This document shows positions 8,819 to 16,927 of a DNA stretch of 64,000 nucleotides, piece by piece. This DNA is from Treponema sp. (GTDB lineage: Bacteria; Spirochaetota; Spirochaetia; Treponematales; Breznakiellaceae). The notes under the pieces are model-generated. The model was not told where the DNA came from. It saw nothing but the letters and a program-made list of their open reading frames with translations, and searched no databases. Within the stretch, counting starts at the first letter, position 1; the number at the start of each line of letters is the position of its first letter. Location of the stretch: assembly GCA_031286205.1 (NCBI GenBank), contig JAITUR010000061.1, positions 1 to 64,000 of the forward strand, written 5' to 3'. Made by a program: the position numbers and the translations under genes.

Positions 8819-11762
8819 GGCTTGCCTCTATATAATTTGTATAATCGTTAAATAATATTTTAGAATAATCGATAAACTCTTTTTTAATTTCTCCTTCTAT
8901 AGTATTGATATTTCTAAAAGCCATTTTCGCGTATTGCGAATAATTAATAAACGCATCTACTTCTTCTATTTTGCCTTCGTTTATATATTTCCACGCGGTA
9001 TCCGGAAAAACAGGAAGCAGTCTATATTCCAATTCTTCCGCTAACTGCCGTAATTTATCCAAATTTGTTTTTGCCGCTTTTTTTGACATACCTTTTAATT
9101 TTATAATAACCGGCTCTTTATCTTTTAAAAACATTTTTGTATTTTGATTTTCTTTATTTAAATTTAAATCCAGGTGGTAAAGCCAATGTTTTAGGCGGTA
9201 TTTTCCCTTATCCTTGCTTGGATAAATCCAATAAGTACCCTTAGGTTCTTCTTTTGCCAAATATTTTAATTCGTTTGCTTTACCAATTATTTTATTAATA
9301 TGATGCTCTGCATATATACCATCCGGCAGCTCGCCTCTTCGTTTCATAATTTCTATTTCGTTTATGTAATTTAAATTATCGTCGTTAATAATCATATCCG
9401 ATAATATCCATTTATCCAGCGCGCTTTCTATGCTAAAAGGTTCCAGATTTTCCAATAAATCCGTATTTTCAGGCAGGTTTATATTGCATATATTTTTAAT
9501 AAAGTATTTTGGAGCGTCTTTTAAGATATAAAATAAATTATCTATACTGCTGTTTTTTTCTTCCTTGTCGTTTTTTTCCACTCTCCATTTCCAAATATCA
9601 AAACTATTAACTTCATTTTCTATATTCCATCTAACATCGTATGTTTCCAGCTCTCCGTTAATATATTTTTTGGAAAATGGCTGCAAGGGATACTTTGTAA
9701 TAATTTTTTTAAAATATTTTAACAGCATAACAACAACGCTGGAGGGCTCAAGATCGTCCATTGTATTTTCGTTTTGCCCAATCCAGCTGATATAAAAGTT
9801 TTCCTTTGCGCTGCACAGCGTTTGTAAAAATATTAATCTGTCTTCGTTTGCAATATCTTTATCGCCCAATTTTTTATCCGGCATAAGACTTATTTCTTTA
9901 TATATGTTTTGACGGGGATATTCCTTGTTATTCATTCCAATACAGCAAATAACTTTATGCGGAACAGCTCTTATTGTATCGATATTAGAAAACGAAATTC
10001 TGCCGCTTAATGTGTATGAATATTTAGCCTGTCCTTCCAGATTATTCTGCAAAGCCATTTTTAATACAGGAAAACCAATTTTATAATTTTCATTGCCGCC
10101 AAATCCAATAAGCATTTCTTTTTTAAGGGAATCCCATGCGCCAATTACAGTTTGATACGGGTTTTCGTCTTCTTCGTTAAAATCCATCTCGTCTGTACCA
10201 AAAAATGATTTTAAGTTTTCTCTAAAAAAATCATCCCAGTCATTAATAGTTTTTTCCTTTCCGCTTTCTTCTTCGAATTTTTGCAAGGATTTTACAAAAT
10301 CAGCAAAGTCGCCCAACATATCAACATAGTTTCCCTCTATATCGGGATAACAGTAATCGTTTTCAGAAAAACCGCTCTCGGTTATCATAAAAAATCCCGC
10401 AGAAAGCTGCTCGAACCCGGTTTTAAATGAATAGTTTGGCGGATTACCGGGATTATCAAACCCGTATCTGACTGCGTTTTCTTTTATACATTTTTTTAGA
10501 TATTCAATATCGTTTGAGTCGCGCTCTTTATCCTGCACATACAGGGAATATTCGTAAAGAGCCGCAATATCGGATGCCTCGTATCTGGAGCCGGCAAGCG
10601 AAAAAAGTAAATTTAAAAGCTGCGCCGTTTTATTATGTTTTTTTACATCGCGGTCTGCAATTATTATTGGTATGTTGTATCTTCCAAAGACAGACTCTAT
10701 GGCATTGGCATATTTTTCTATATCAGGAGATACAACAGCAATATCCTGCGGAGTTAAATTTTTGCTATCGAATAGATCCAGTATATAATCGCATAACACT
10801 TCTACTTCCCTTAACTCGGAAAAGCAGCTATTGGCGGTAAAAGATTTATCTTTTAAATTTTCGTCTAAATTGATACTTTCTATATTAGTATCGGAAAAAA
10901 TACTATCTTGTATTATTTTAAGCAAGGTTTTTGGAGTTGAATTACCGGTACTGTCAATATTCATATCATGTTCCAGATTTTCCCAGCCTATTTGTTCGTA
11001 TAAATATTTTGCAGATTTGCCTAAACCCGACAATAAATGATTTTCCTGCCCGCTAAAATATTCATTGCTAATTTGATTTATATATATATTAACTTTACAC
11101 CCTGCTTCAGACAAATACTCCAAAGCTTTAAGCTGAACAGGAGCTATAGAAATTGGGCAGAAAATAAATATCTGTTTTGGCAAAACATTTTTGTCGCTTT
11201 TGGAAAAAAGTTTGTAAAGCTGTGTTATATCCTGCTCGTCCCTGTATTCTTTTTTTAATTTTAACCAAAGGTCTCTTTGAAACTTTTCGTTATTTATAAA
11301 ATTGCTGTCTGCATCGGGAATTAAATATTGTTTTCCATTATTCCAGTTGTTAATTAAATCGGGTCTGTATATCTGATACGCAAAAAAAAGAGACGCAAGC
11401 TCGCTTGTAAAAAAGTAAGTTTTTTTTTCTCCTTCCAGCAGCCTGTAAATTGCCCAAATTAAATTACACCTGTTAAAAACATTGTCGCTTTCGTCTTTTT
11501 TATCTTTGGATAAATTGTAGGCGCACTGCATTAAAAGACCCGCAAGCGGCTTAAAAGACAAAGCTGTCCATATTCCATAATAAGCGGCGCAGGTTTTCTG
11601 GATATACTCCTGCAGCCCTCTGGATTCGCAGACGATTATACTTCCGCCTGTAAGAAAACTTCCCTTGGAAGCGGACATTCCTTCGAAGTTTTCTTTATCC
11701 AGAACATCATTTAAAAATTGTTTGGTCAGGTTTTCTATACAGGTATTTGCATGGATTATCAT
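8805..11762 (-). CDS. recC: RecC, exonuclease V gamma subunit
   Basis: Non-catalytic partner of RecB and RecD, which splits the DNA duplex and recognises Chi in known enzymes. The 985-aa protein has the family opening with GSFLTGGSIIVCESRGLQEY and the later PHKVICCIGMNNKEYPRQ stretch typical of RecC. ATG at 11762 is preferred; the ORF track uses a GTG three codons upstream at 11771. With the ATG, the rmuC stop and the start are 1 bp apart. The Chi sequence of this organism cannot be deduced here. Confidence 0.9.
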   Translation of the reverse strand: MIIHANTCIENLTKQFLNDVLDKENFEGMSASKGSFLTGGSIIVCESRGLQEYIQKTCAAYYGIWTALSFKPLAGLLMQCAYNLSKDKKDESDNVFNRCNLIWAIYRLLEGEKKTYFFTSELASLFFAYQIYRPDLINNWNNGKQYLIPDADSNFINNEKFQRDLWLKLKKEYRDEQDITQLYKLFSKSDKNVLPKQIFIFCPISIAPVQLKALEYLSEAGCKVNIYINQISNEYFSGQENHLLSGLGKSAKYLYEQIGWENLEHDMNIDSTGNSTPKTLLKIIQDSIFSDTNIESINLDENLKDKSFTANSCFSELREVEVLCDYILDLFDSKNLTPQDIAVVSPDIEKYANAIESVFGRYNIPIIIADRDVKKHNKTAQLLNLLFSLAGSRYEASDIAALYEYSLYVQDKERDSNDIEYLKKCIKENAVRYGFDNPGNPPNYSFKTGFEQLSAGFFMITESGFSENDYCYPDIEGNYVDMLGDFADFVKSLQKFEEESGKEKTINDWDDFFRENLKSFFGTDEMDFNEEDENPYQTVIGAWDSLKKEMLIGFGGNENYKIGFPVLKMALQNNLEGQAKYSYTLSGRISFSNIDTIRAVPHKVICCIGMNNKEYPRQNIYKEISLMPDKKLGDKDIANEDRLIFLQTLCSAKENFYISWIGQNENTMDDLEPSSVVVMLLKYFKKIITKYPLQPFSKKYINGELETYDVRWNIENEVNSFDIWKWRVEKNDKEEKNSSIDNLFYILKDAPKYFIKNICNINLPENTDLLENLEPFSIESALDKWILSDMIINDDNLNYINEIEIMKRRGELPDGIYAEHHINKIIGKANELKYLAKEEPKGTYWIYPSKDKGKYRLKHWLYHLDLNLNKENQNTKMFLKDKEPVIIKLKGMSKKAAKTNLDKLRQLAEELEYRLLPVFPDTAWKYINEGKIEEVDAFINYSQYAKMAFRNINTIEGEIKKEFIDYSKILFNDYTNYIEASHEDS

Positions 11763-11763
11763 A

Positions 11764-13188
11764 TTACTCACTTTCTTCGTCTTGATTAAACTCTAAATCT
11801 CCAAGCAGATCAAAAGTTTCAGAAGCAGGCAGCCCCTCGAACGATTTTAATTTTCTTTCTATTGTTCTGGATTTTGTTTCTACATTATCGATTTCTTTGG
11901 TTGCCGAAATAAGTTTTTTCTTTGTATTTGCCAAAGCTTCTCCAAAATTTCTAAACCCTGTTTTAACTGCGTTTAATGTATTTAATATTTCGTTTGATTG
12001 TTTTTCTATTCCTAGAGTATCAAACCCCATTTTTAAACTGTTTAGAAGAGCAGAAAAATTAGTGGGACCAACAACGGTTATCCTGTAATCGTTGTATATA
12101 TCGACACAAAGAGAATTTCTTTTTATAATTTCTGCAAATAAACCTTCCGTTGGAACAAACATAAGAGCAAAAGGCGTAGTCATGGGAGAATTTATATATT
12201 TTTCTTTTATTCTTTTTGCTTCTTTTTTTATTGTAGATTCGAACTGTCCAGAAATTGATTTTATTTCTTCTTTTGAAATTCCGCCCTCGTAAGCTTCTAC
12301 CAATCGTTGATAATCTTCCAGCGGGAATTTGGAATCGACAGGAAGAAGAAGCGGTTCGTTTCTTTCGTTTTTGTTGGGAAGTTTTATTACATAATCCACC
12401 CTTTCGGAAGTTTCTTTATTAACGATTGCCTGTTTTTCGAATTGATCCGGAGCCAGAATTAACTCCAGTATGGAGCCTAATTGATTCTCTCCAAAGTTTC
12501 CGCGCTGGCTTACATTTGTAAGTACTTTTTTTAAATCCCCTACACCGGTAGCCAGAGTCTGCATTTCGCCAAGACCTTTTTGTACTTTTTCCAGTTGATT
12601 ATTAACTAATTGGAAAGAATCGTTTAATCGTTTTTCCAGTGTATCGTGTAATTTCTCGTCTACTGTCCGGCGCATTAATTCCAGTTTATCGTTGTTATCT
12701 TTTTGAATATCCTGTAATTTTCTTTCTACTGTAGATCTATTATTTTCCAGACTGTCTTTTGTCTCTTTGGCAAGAGCTTTAAGTTCCGAATTCATGTGTT
12801 CGGAAAATTTTGTCAGATTTCTTGTTAACCAGTCGCTTAGATCTTTTATGGATTTGCTTAATTCTTCTCTGTTATTTTTTAGTCCATCTTCCAGAAGTTT
12901 AGATATACCCTGCATTTTATTGTCGATTATTCCCGTGATATTTGTAATTTGGGACGATAATTTTGTTTCCACAGGTGTAAGGGTTTTTATTAATTCGTCT
13001 CTATTTTTGGAAAATTCGTCGCGGATTGCTCCTTCATTTTTTTCCAGCCTGTCTTTAAAATCGATTAAATTCTTGGAAATATCTTCCTGTGAACCTTTCT
13101 GGCTTTTAAGAGCGGAATAAACAGCGATTATTATTTGAATAATAGACAAAACAATAAGGGTAAAAATAAGAAATAGACTAATTTCCAT
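11764..13188 (-). CDS. rmuC: RmuC-family DNA recombination protein
   Basis: The 474-aa protein has one N-terminal membrane segment (residues ~3-22), a long coiled coil (~30-220), then the RmuC core with FGENQLGSILELILAPDQF, LPVDSKFPLEDYQRL and VPTEGLFAEII. RmuC proteins limit recombination at inverted repeats, and the core is PD-(D/E)XK-nuclease-like. The start has AAGGAG upstream. It is the promoter-proximal gene of the recCBD operon, which suggests a joint role in processing DNA ends. Confidence 0.93.
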   Translation of the reverse strand: MEISLFLIFTLIVLSIIQIIIAVYSALKSQKGSQEDISKNLIDFKDRLEKNEGAIRDEFSKNRDELIKTLTPVETKLSSQITNITGIIDNKMQGISKLLEDGLKNNREELSKSIKDLSDWLTRNLTKFSEHMNSELKALAKETKDSLENNRSTVERKLQDIQKDNNDKLELMRRTVDEKLHDTLEKRLNDSFQLVNNQLEKVQKGLGEMQTLATGVGDLKKVLTNVSQRGNFGENQLGSILELILAPDQFEKQAIVNKETSERVDYVIKLPNKNERNEPLLLPVDSKFPLEDYQRLVEAYEGGISKEEIKSISGQFESTIKKEAKRIKEKYINSPMTTPFALMFVPTEGLFAEIIKRNSLCVDIYNDYRITVVGPTNFSALLNSLKMGFDTLGIEKQSNEILNTLNAVKTGFRNFGEALANTKKKLISATKEIDNVETKSRTIERKLKSFEGLPASETFDLLGDLEFNQDEESE

Positions 13189-13235
13189 AGAGGCTCCTTT
13201 TTATCAATTTTAACGGAAACCTCAAAATCATGCAA

Positions 13236-13265
13236 TTGACAAAACCGGTTAAAAATAGATACATT
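13236..13265 (+). promoter_or_regulatory. Sigma-70-type promoter of tRNA-Leu
   Basis: TTGACA at 13236-13241 and TACATT at 13260-13265 are 18 bp apart. The predicted start lies 1-2 bases before the tRNA acceptor stem at 13274. Confidence 0.75.
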
Positions 13266-13273
13266 ATAAGAAA

Positions 13274-13355
13274 GCGAGAGTGGTGGAACTGGCAGACACG
13301 CTAGACTTAGGATCTAGTGCCACTAGGCTTAAGGGTTCAAGTCCCTTCTCTCGCA
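13274..13355 (+). tRNA. tRNA-Leu (anticodon UAG)
   Basis: A class II tRNA of 82 nt. Acceptor arms GCGAGAG and CTCTCGC pair fully, with discriminator A. The anticodon stem CTAGA/TCTAG closes the loop CTTAGGA, giving anticodon TAG. A long variable arm and the T-loop GGTTCAAGTCCC follow. No CCA is encoded. Confidence 0.97.
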
Positions 13356-13418
13356 GGAATTAATAAAAAAGATAAATATTTTTTATTAAAATGAGTATAA
13401 ATTGTCAAGGAGTTATAT

Positions 13419-14801
13419 ATGAAAAAATTAAAATTGATTGTATTTATTATTTTATTAAGGATGATAGGAGCTTCTGTAATTCCCTGTACCCATATTATGG
13501 CTCAGAGCGCAAGGGTTCCGGAATCGCTTAGGGGTACGGAAATTGTAATTGGTAATTGGTTTTATGATTATGACACAAACACTTTCCAGCCGCGAGATGA
13601 ATCCGAGAAAAGAGTTCTTGATTGGCGTATCAAGATACAGAGAGAAAATGGCTTTACTATGCGCGAAAGAAACATTGCAAACTGGAACGAAATGCTCCGG
13701 TTAGCCGATACATCCATTAGGAGCGGAACTCCCGCTGCAACAGTGTTTTTGCTGCAGGGAAATTGGGCAATGTCTTTAATTACACAGGGTCTTGCGTATC
13801 CTGTCAGCGAAAGCAAGGTTGTAAATTTAAGGAATCCACGGCCTGTAGAAAGAGGCCAAAAGCCGCCTGAATGGAATCCGTTAACCAATGATATATATAA
13901 TTTTGGCGGAAAATCATACGCTTTTAGTGTCGGCGTTAACTTATACAATGCGCAAGTTGTTTTTTTTAATAAAAGGCTCTTTCGCGAAGCCGGTCTCGAT
14001 CCTAATCTTCCCTATGATATGCAAAAAAACGGAACATGGACATGGGGAAATTTTATTGATATTTGCAGAAAGCTTACCCGCGATACTAATAATGACGGTA
14101 TTATTGATACCTATGCTCTGCCCGCAGATCTTTCTACAGATATTCTTGATGCTGTTGTTTCCAGTAATGGAGCGCAGTATGTCAGAAGGGATGCAAGAGG
14201 CAGATTTGTTAATGCGACAGGCAGACCGGAGTTCCTTGAAGCTCTTCTATTTACCATAAGATTAAAAAACGAAAATATTATGAAACCGAAGCCTGAAAGA
14301 TCCGACTGGAATTGGTATAAAGCCGAATTTACCGGTGGCAATGTTGCAATGCTCATAGATGAATCATATGTTTGGAATGAATTACGCAACATGAGGGACG
14401 ATTGGGGCATGGTATTATTTCCCAAAGGGTCAAGGTCTCGAACATACCGTGTTTTTACCCGCGAAAATGTAATGGTCATTCCTTCGACATTCAGCCCTGC
14501 CGATGTAGACAGGATTATGTATGCCCTGACTTTATGGTATACACCTCAGACAAATCCAAATGATTGGAAGTCGGGAATGTATGATCATTTCCGCGATTCT
14601 CGTGCTGTGGATGAAACCCTGGAACTTATTCGAGACACCAGATTACATATACACAGAAATTACACTTTTATTCCCGGTATGAATCGCGGACATATTGCCT
14701 GGGAAATGTGGCATCATGAAGGAGACCCTGCACAGTTAATCGAAAGAGTTGCCGAAAACTGGAACAGCTTGATTACTGATGTTAATGATGCTCTTTTCTG
14801 A
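13419..14801 (+). CDS. Extracellular solute-binding protein, sugar ABC type (family 1)
   Basis: A 460-aa exported protein. The first ~28 residues are a signal peptide ending near IMAQSARV, with no clear lipobox. The body resembles family 1 sugar-binding proteins, with VVFFNKRLFREAGLDP, the helix NGTWTWGNFIDICRKLT and a calcium-loop-like stretch DTNNDGIIDTYALP. AAGGAG precedes the ATG. No permease or ATPase gene adjoins it. The UgpC-type ATPase at 19.1 kb could energise its transporter, but that is inference. Its 3' end overlaps the convergent PIN toxin gene by 20 bp. Confidence 0.85.
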   Translation: MKKLKLIVFIILLRMIGASVIPCTHIMAQSARVPESLRGTEIVIGNWFYDYDTNTFQPRDESEKRVLDWRIKIQRENGFTMRERNIANWNEMLRLADTSIRSGTPAATVFLLQGNWAMSLITQGLAYPVSESKVVNLRNPRPVERGQKPPEWNPLTNDIYNFGGKSYAFSVGVNLYNAQVVFFNKRLFREAGLDPNLPYDMQKNGTWTWGNFIDICRKLTRDTNNDGIIDTYALPADLSTDILDAVVSSNGAQYVRRDARGRFVNATGRPEFLEALLFTIRLKNENIMKPKPERSDWNWYKAEFTGGNVAMLIDESYVWNELRNMRDDWGMVLFPKGSRSRTYRVFTRENVMVIPSTFSPADVDRIMYALTLWYTPQTNPNDWKSGMYDHFRDSRAVDETLELIRDTRLHIHRNYTFIPGMNRGHIAWEMWHHEGDPAQLIERVAENWNSLITDVNDALF

Positions 14802-15195
14802 ATTCTGGGGAAAACTTGTTCAGGAATTCTTTAGGTGTTACTATTTCTTTTTCTTTCGGAAAATGCTTAATATTGCCGGTAATAAAATATTGAGTTCCTG
14901 TGGATTTATAGACTTCATAGAATTTTTTATCAGATTTGTCGGAGAAATCTATTTTTACAGATTCTGCAAGAATAAATACCCATTCTTTCTTAATGAATTC
15001 AATAATTATTTTAACTAAATCTTTGTTTATTTTGAATTTATCTCTATTTAGGACATCAATATACTCAACTAATATTCTATTGTCGTAAGAAATAAATAAT
15101 TTTTTATTAAATACTTTTAAGAAAATTTCGCCCGGTGTGCTTGAAGAATTTAGCAGGGCAGAAACAATGACATTTGTATCTATGACGATTTTCAT
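14782..15195 (-). CDS. PIN-domain toxin of a type II toxin-antitoxin pair
   Basis: 137 aa, PIN family of the COG1569 type (putative TA toxin). The N-terminal MKIVIDTNVIVSALL holds the first acidic metal ligand, and a later IDFSDKSDKKFYE segment holds more acidic residues. These proteins act as Mg-dependent ribonucleases. The start ATG overlaps the stop of the upstream Phd-like antitoxin by 4 bp, the usual coupling for antitoxin-first modules. The target RNA is unknown. Confidence 0.88.
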   Translation of the reverse strand: MKIVIDTNVIVSALLNSSSTPGEIFLKVFNKKLFISYDNRILVEYIDVLNRDKFKINKDLVKIIIEFIKKEWVFILAESVKIDFSDKSDKKFYEVYKSTGTQYFITGNIKHFPKEKEIVTPKEFLNKFSPEFRKEHH

Positions 15196-15479
15196 TTTTT
15201 ATATTCTTTTCTAGACAGATTTATTTCATTGTTTATTTCTTGCAGAGTTATTTTATTTGTACCATTTTCTATGGATTGCTGTTGAATTTGCTTTAATGCC
15301 ATTATTGTCTGAGCCTGCCTGATAGCGGATAAATTTTCTTCCAGGTTTCTATCGGTTAATGGCGTTAATAAAGCTATAGGTTTTCCGTTGTTAGTTATAA
15401 TCATTTCTCTTTCTTTTGGCAGCTCTTTCCAAATTTTGGCAGAAGATGTTCGAAAATCTCTTACACTGATAAATTGCAT
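15192..15479 (-). CDS. Phd/YefM-family antitoxin
   Basis: 95 aa when started at ATG 15479, which has AGAGG upstream; the ORF track extends 21 residues further with no support. The N-terminal MQFISVRDFRTSSAKIWKEL and TNNGKPIALLTPL match Phd/YefM DNA-binding antitoxins. The C-terminal half is a charged helix expected to wrap the PIN toxin. It is first in a two-gene operon with the toxin and is likely autoregulated. Confidence 0.88.
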   Translation of the reverse strand: MQFISVRDFRTSSAKIWKELPKEREMIITNNGKPIALLTPLTDRNLEENLSAIRQAQTIMALKQIQQQSIENGTNKITLQEINNEINLSRKEYKK

Positions 15480-15541
15480 AATTTTACCTCTAAGTAACAT
15501 GGTGCACAATTGTCCCTCATTTGCCAACAGGAAAATGCGCA

Positions 15542-15596
15542 TAAAAAAAGACGATGTGCCTGGACGTCAGGGTCAAAGACCCATTGCACACCGTCT
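15542..15596 (-). terminator. Rho-independent terminator (minus strand)
   Basis: On the minus strand, GACGGTGTGC pairs with GCACATCGTC (one mismatch) around an inner GGGTC/GACCC hairpin, followed by a run of seven T. It ends the putative RNA and/or the HNH transcript just before the antitoxin gene. Confidence 0.8.
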
Positions 15597-15815
15597 GATT
15601 TAGAGAGGTTACCCTCCCGGTACTATAATATCGGCTTAATTCCTACGGGACTTTAGGGGGAAAACACGGTAAAACCGGCAAAATCCGGCATTTAAGGGCT
15701 GAATATTGATGCTGGGATTACACTTCTCCCTGAACAGGGTTTTCGTGGGCAAAGTGCGCTGTATGTGTTTTTGATCCATAAATCCCAAGCAAGGGGCGAC
15801 AGCACTGAGTCTCCA
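15542..15815 (-). ncRNA. Unidentified structured RNA with its own terminator
   Basis: The 289-bp gap after the HNH gene has no ORF but is rich in inverted repeats when read on the minus strand. UUUGGAGA near the 5' end can pair with UCUCUAAA near the 3' end and close a ~215-nt unit. Inside, UGCUUGGGAUU pairs with AAUCCCAGCA (one bulge), CACUU with AAGUG, and CCCU with AGGG around GUUC. A long terminator hairpin follows. I do not recognise it as tmRNA, RNase P RNA, SRP RNA or a known riboswitch. A 6S-like RNA or a structured 3' UTR of the HNH gene are alternatives. Confidence 0.5.
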
Positions 15816-15831
15816 AAATAATTAAAAATTT

Positions 15832-16908
15832 TTATTCCACAAACTCGTTATACGAAGTGTGTTTTTTATTTCTCTCATTACATTTTTTCCTATGGTACTC
15901 TAAATAATGTATTCTTTCTTTTGAAAAATCAAAATATTTTTGCTTTTCGTTAATACTCCATTTTTCTAATATTTCTTTTACTTTATTATTATAAACTAAT
16001 ATTTTACCGTCATCTGAAAATGAAATAAAATATTTATCAAATATTTTATCTATATGCGGAGATAGTAAAATGCCATTATTTCCATTTAAACGCTCTTCGT
16101 TGGAAGATTCTTTCCAGGGTTTAATGTGACTTGCAATTAAGATCTCTATAAAATCAATATCAGTTACTTTGCATTTTTTATCAATTTCCACAACTCTTTT
16201 CCTGAATAGTCCTTGCCCTTTTCGAGCTAATACCAATTGCTCCTTTTCTGTATTAGATATGTTTTGAGAATGTATTTGCGCAATATCAAGATCAATTAAT
16301 TCATTTTTCTTTAGTTTTTGTAATTCATCTTTGAATTTTGGTTTACCTATGATGAATTCGTTAATTGCATCAACAATAAAATAATTATTTAAAATATCAT
16401 ATTCATTGATTAAGCCTGTTTGAATTTCATGAATTAAGCAATAGTTTTTCCAAGAATTTATTGTTTCAGAAATATTATATCCCAATGCTTTTAATGAATC
16501 TATTGTTTTATTGTTTATTATTGAATATTTATTCTTATTTACTCTATTTAAATATATCGAAGCAATTCCTAAGCCCCACCCGCGAAATTGACTTCTTTTA
16601 GAGAATAACCAATTTTCTATGCCAAAAGTTTCAGAAAAAGGTTCTAATATGTACTCTCTAAATTCAACATATTTTTTTATTAAAGAATTCCTTTTAAATT
16701 CATTTACAGTTCTTTGCCCTCCACTTTGAATTTTTCCTCCATCACGGGTAAAATCATAAAAAAAATCTATAAATTCATCTTTTGACAATGATTCTATATT
16801 TTCTTTTGTTATCTTTTCCGAGTAATAGTCTTCAAATTTACCATGATTTTTTTCATACCACTTGTAAAATTCTTCAAGTAATATATAAAAATATTCTTTG
16901 CGTTCCAT
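15832..16908 (-). CDS. Orphan HNH endonuclease (HNH_2 type)
   Basis: 358 aa. The C-terminal third (~225-325) looks like the HNH_2 restriction-type domain: KCKVTDIDFIEILIASHIKPW, then NGNNGILLSPHIDKIFDKYFISF. The histidine in ASHIKPW and the NGILLSPHIDKLFD-like stretch are family hallmarks. The N-terminal ~210 residues are a separate mostly helical domain I do not recognise, possibly for DNA or modified-base recognition. No methyltransferase is adjacent, so it may be a type IV-like or stand-alone nuclease. The base composition is strongly AT-rich. AAGGAGG lies upstream of the ATG. Confidence 0.8.
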   Translation of the reverse strand: MERKEYFYILLEEFYKWYEKNHGKFEDYYSEKITKENIESLSKDEFIDFFYDFTRDGGKIQSGGQRTVNEFKRNSLIKKYVEFREYILEPFSETFGIENWLFSKRSQFRGWGLGIASIYLNRVNKNKYSIINNKTIDSLKALGYNISETINSWKNYCLIHEIQTGLINEYDILNNYFIVDAINEFIIGKPKFKDELQKLKKNELIDLDIAQIHSQNISNTEKEQLVLARKGQGLFRKRVVEIDKKCKVTDIDFIEILIASHIKPWKESSNEERLNGNNGILLSPHIDKIFDKYFISFSDDGKILVYNNKVKEILEKWSINEKQKYFDFSKERIHYLEYHRKKCNERNKKHTSYNEFVE

Positions 16909-16927
16909 AAATAAACCTCCTTGCTTC

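Noticed and set aside
15542-15815. tmRNA, RNase P RNA or SRP RNA
   Set aside because: No tag ORF or tRNA-like ends, no RNase P conserved cores, and no SRP GGAA/AGCA loop motif were found on either strand.
15832-16908. IscB/IsrB (OMEGA-type) nuclease
   Set aside because: No RuvC motifs or PLMP opening; the HNH is of the HNH_2 restriction type and the RNA lies on the 3' side.
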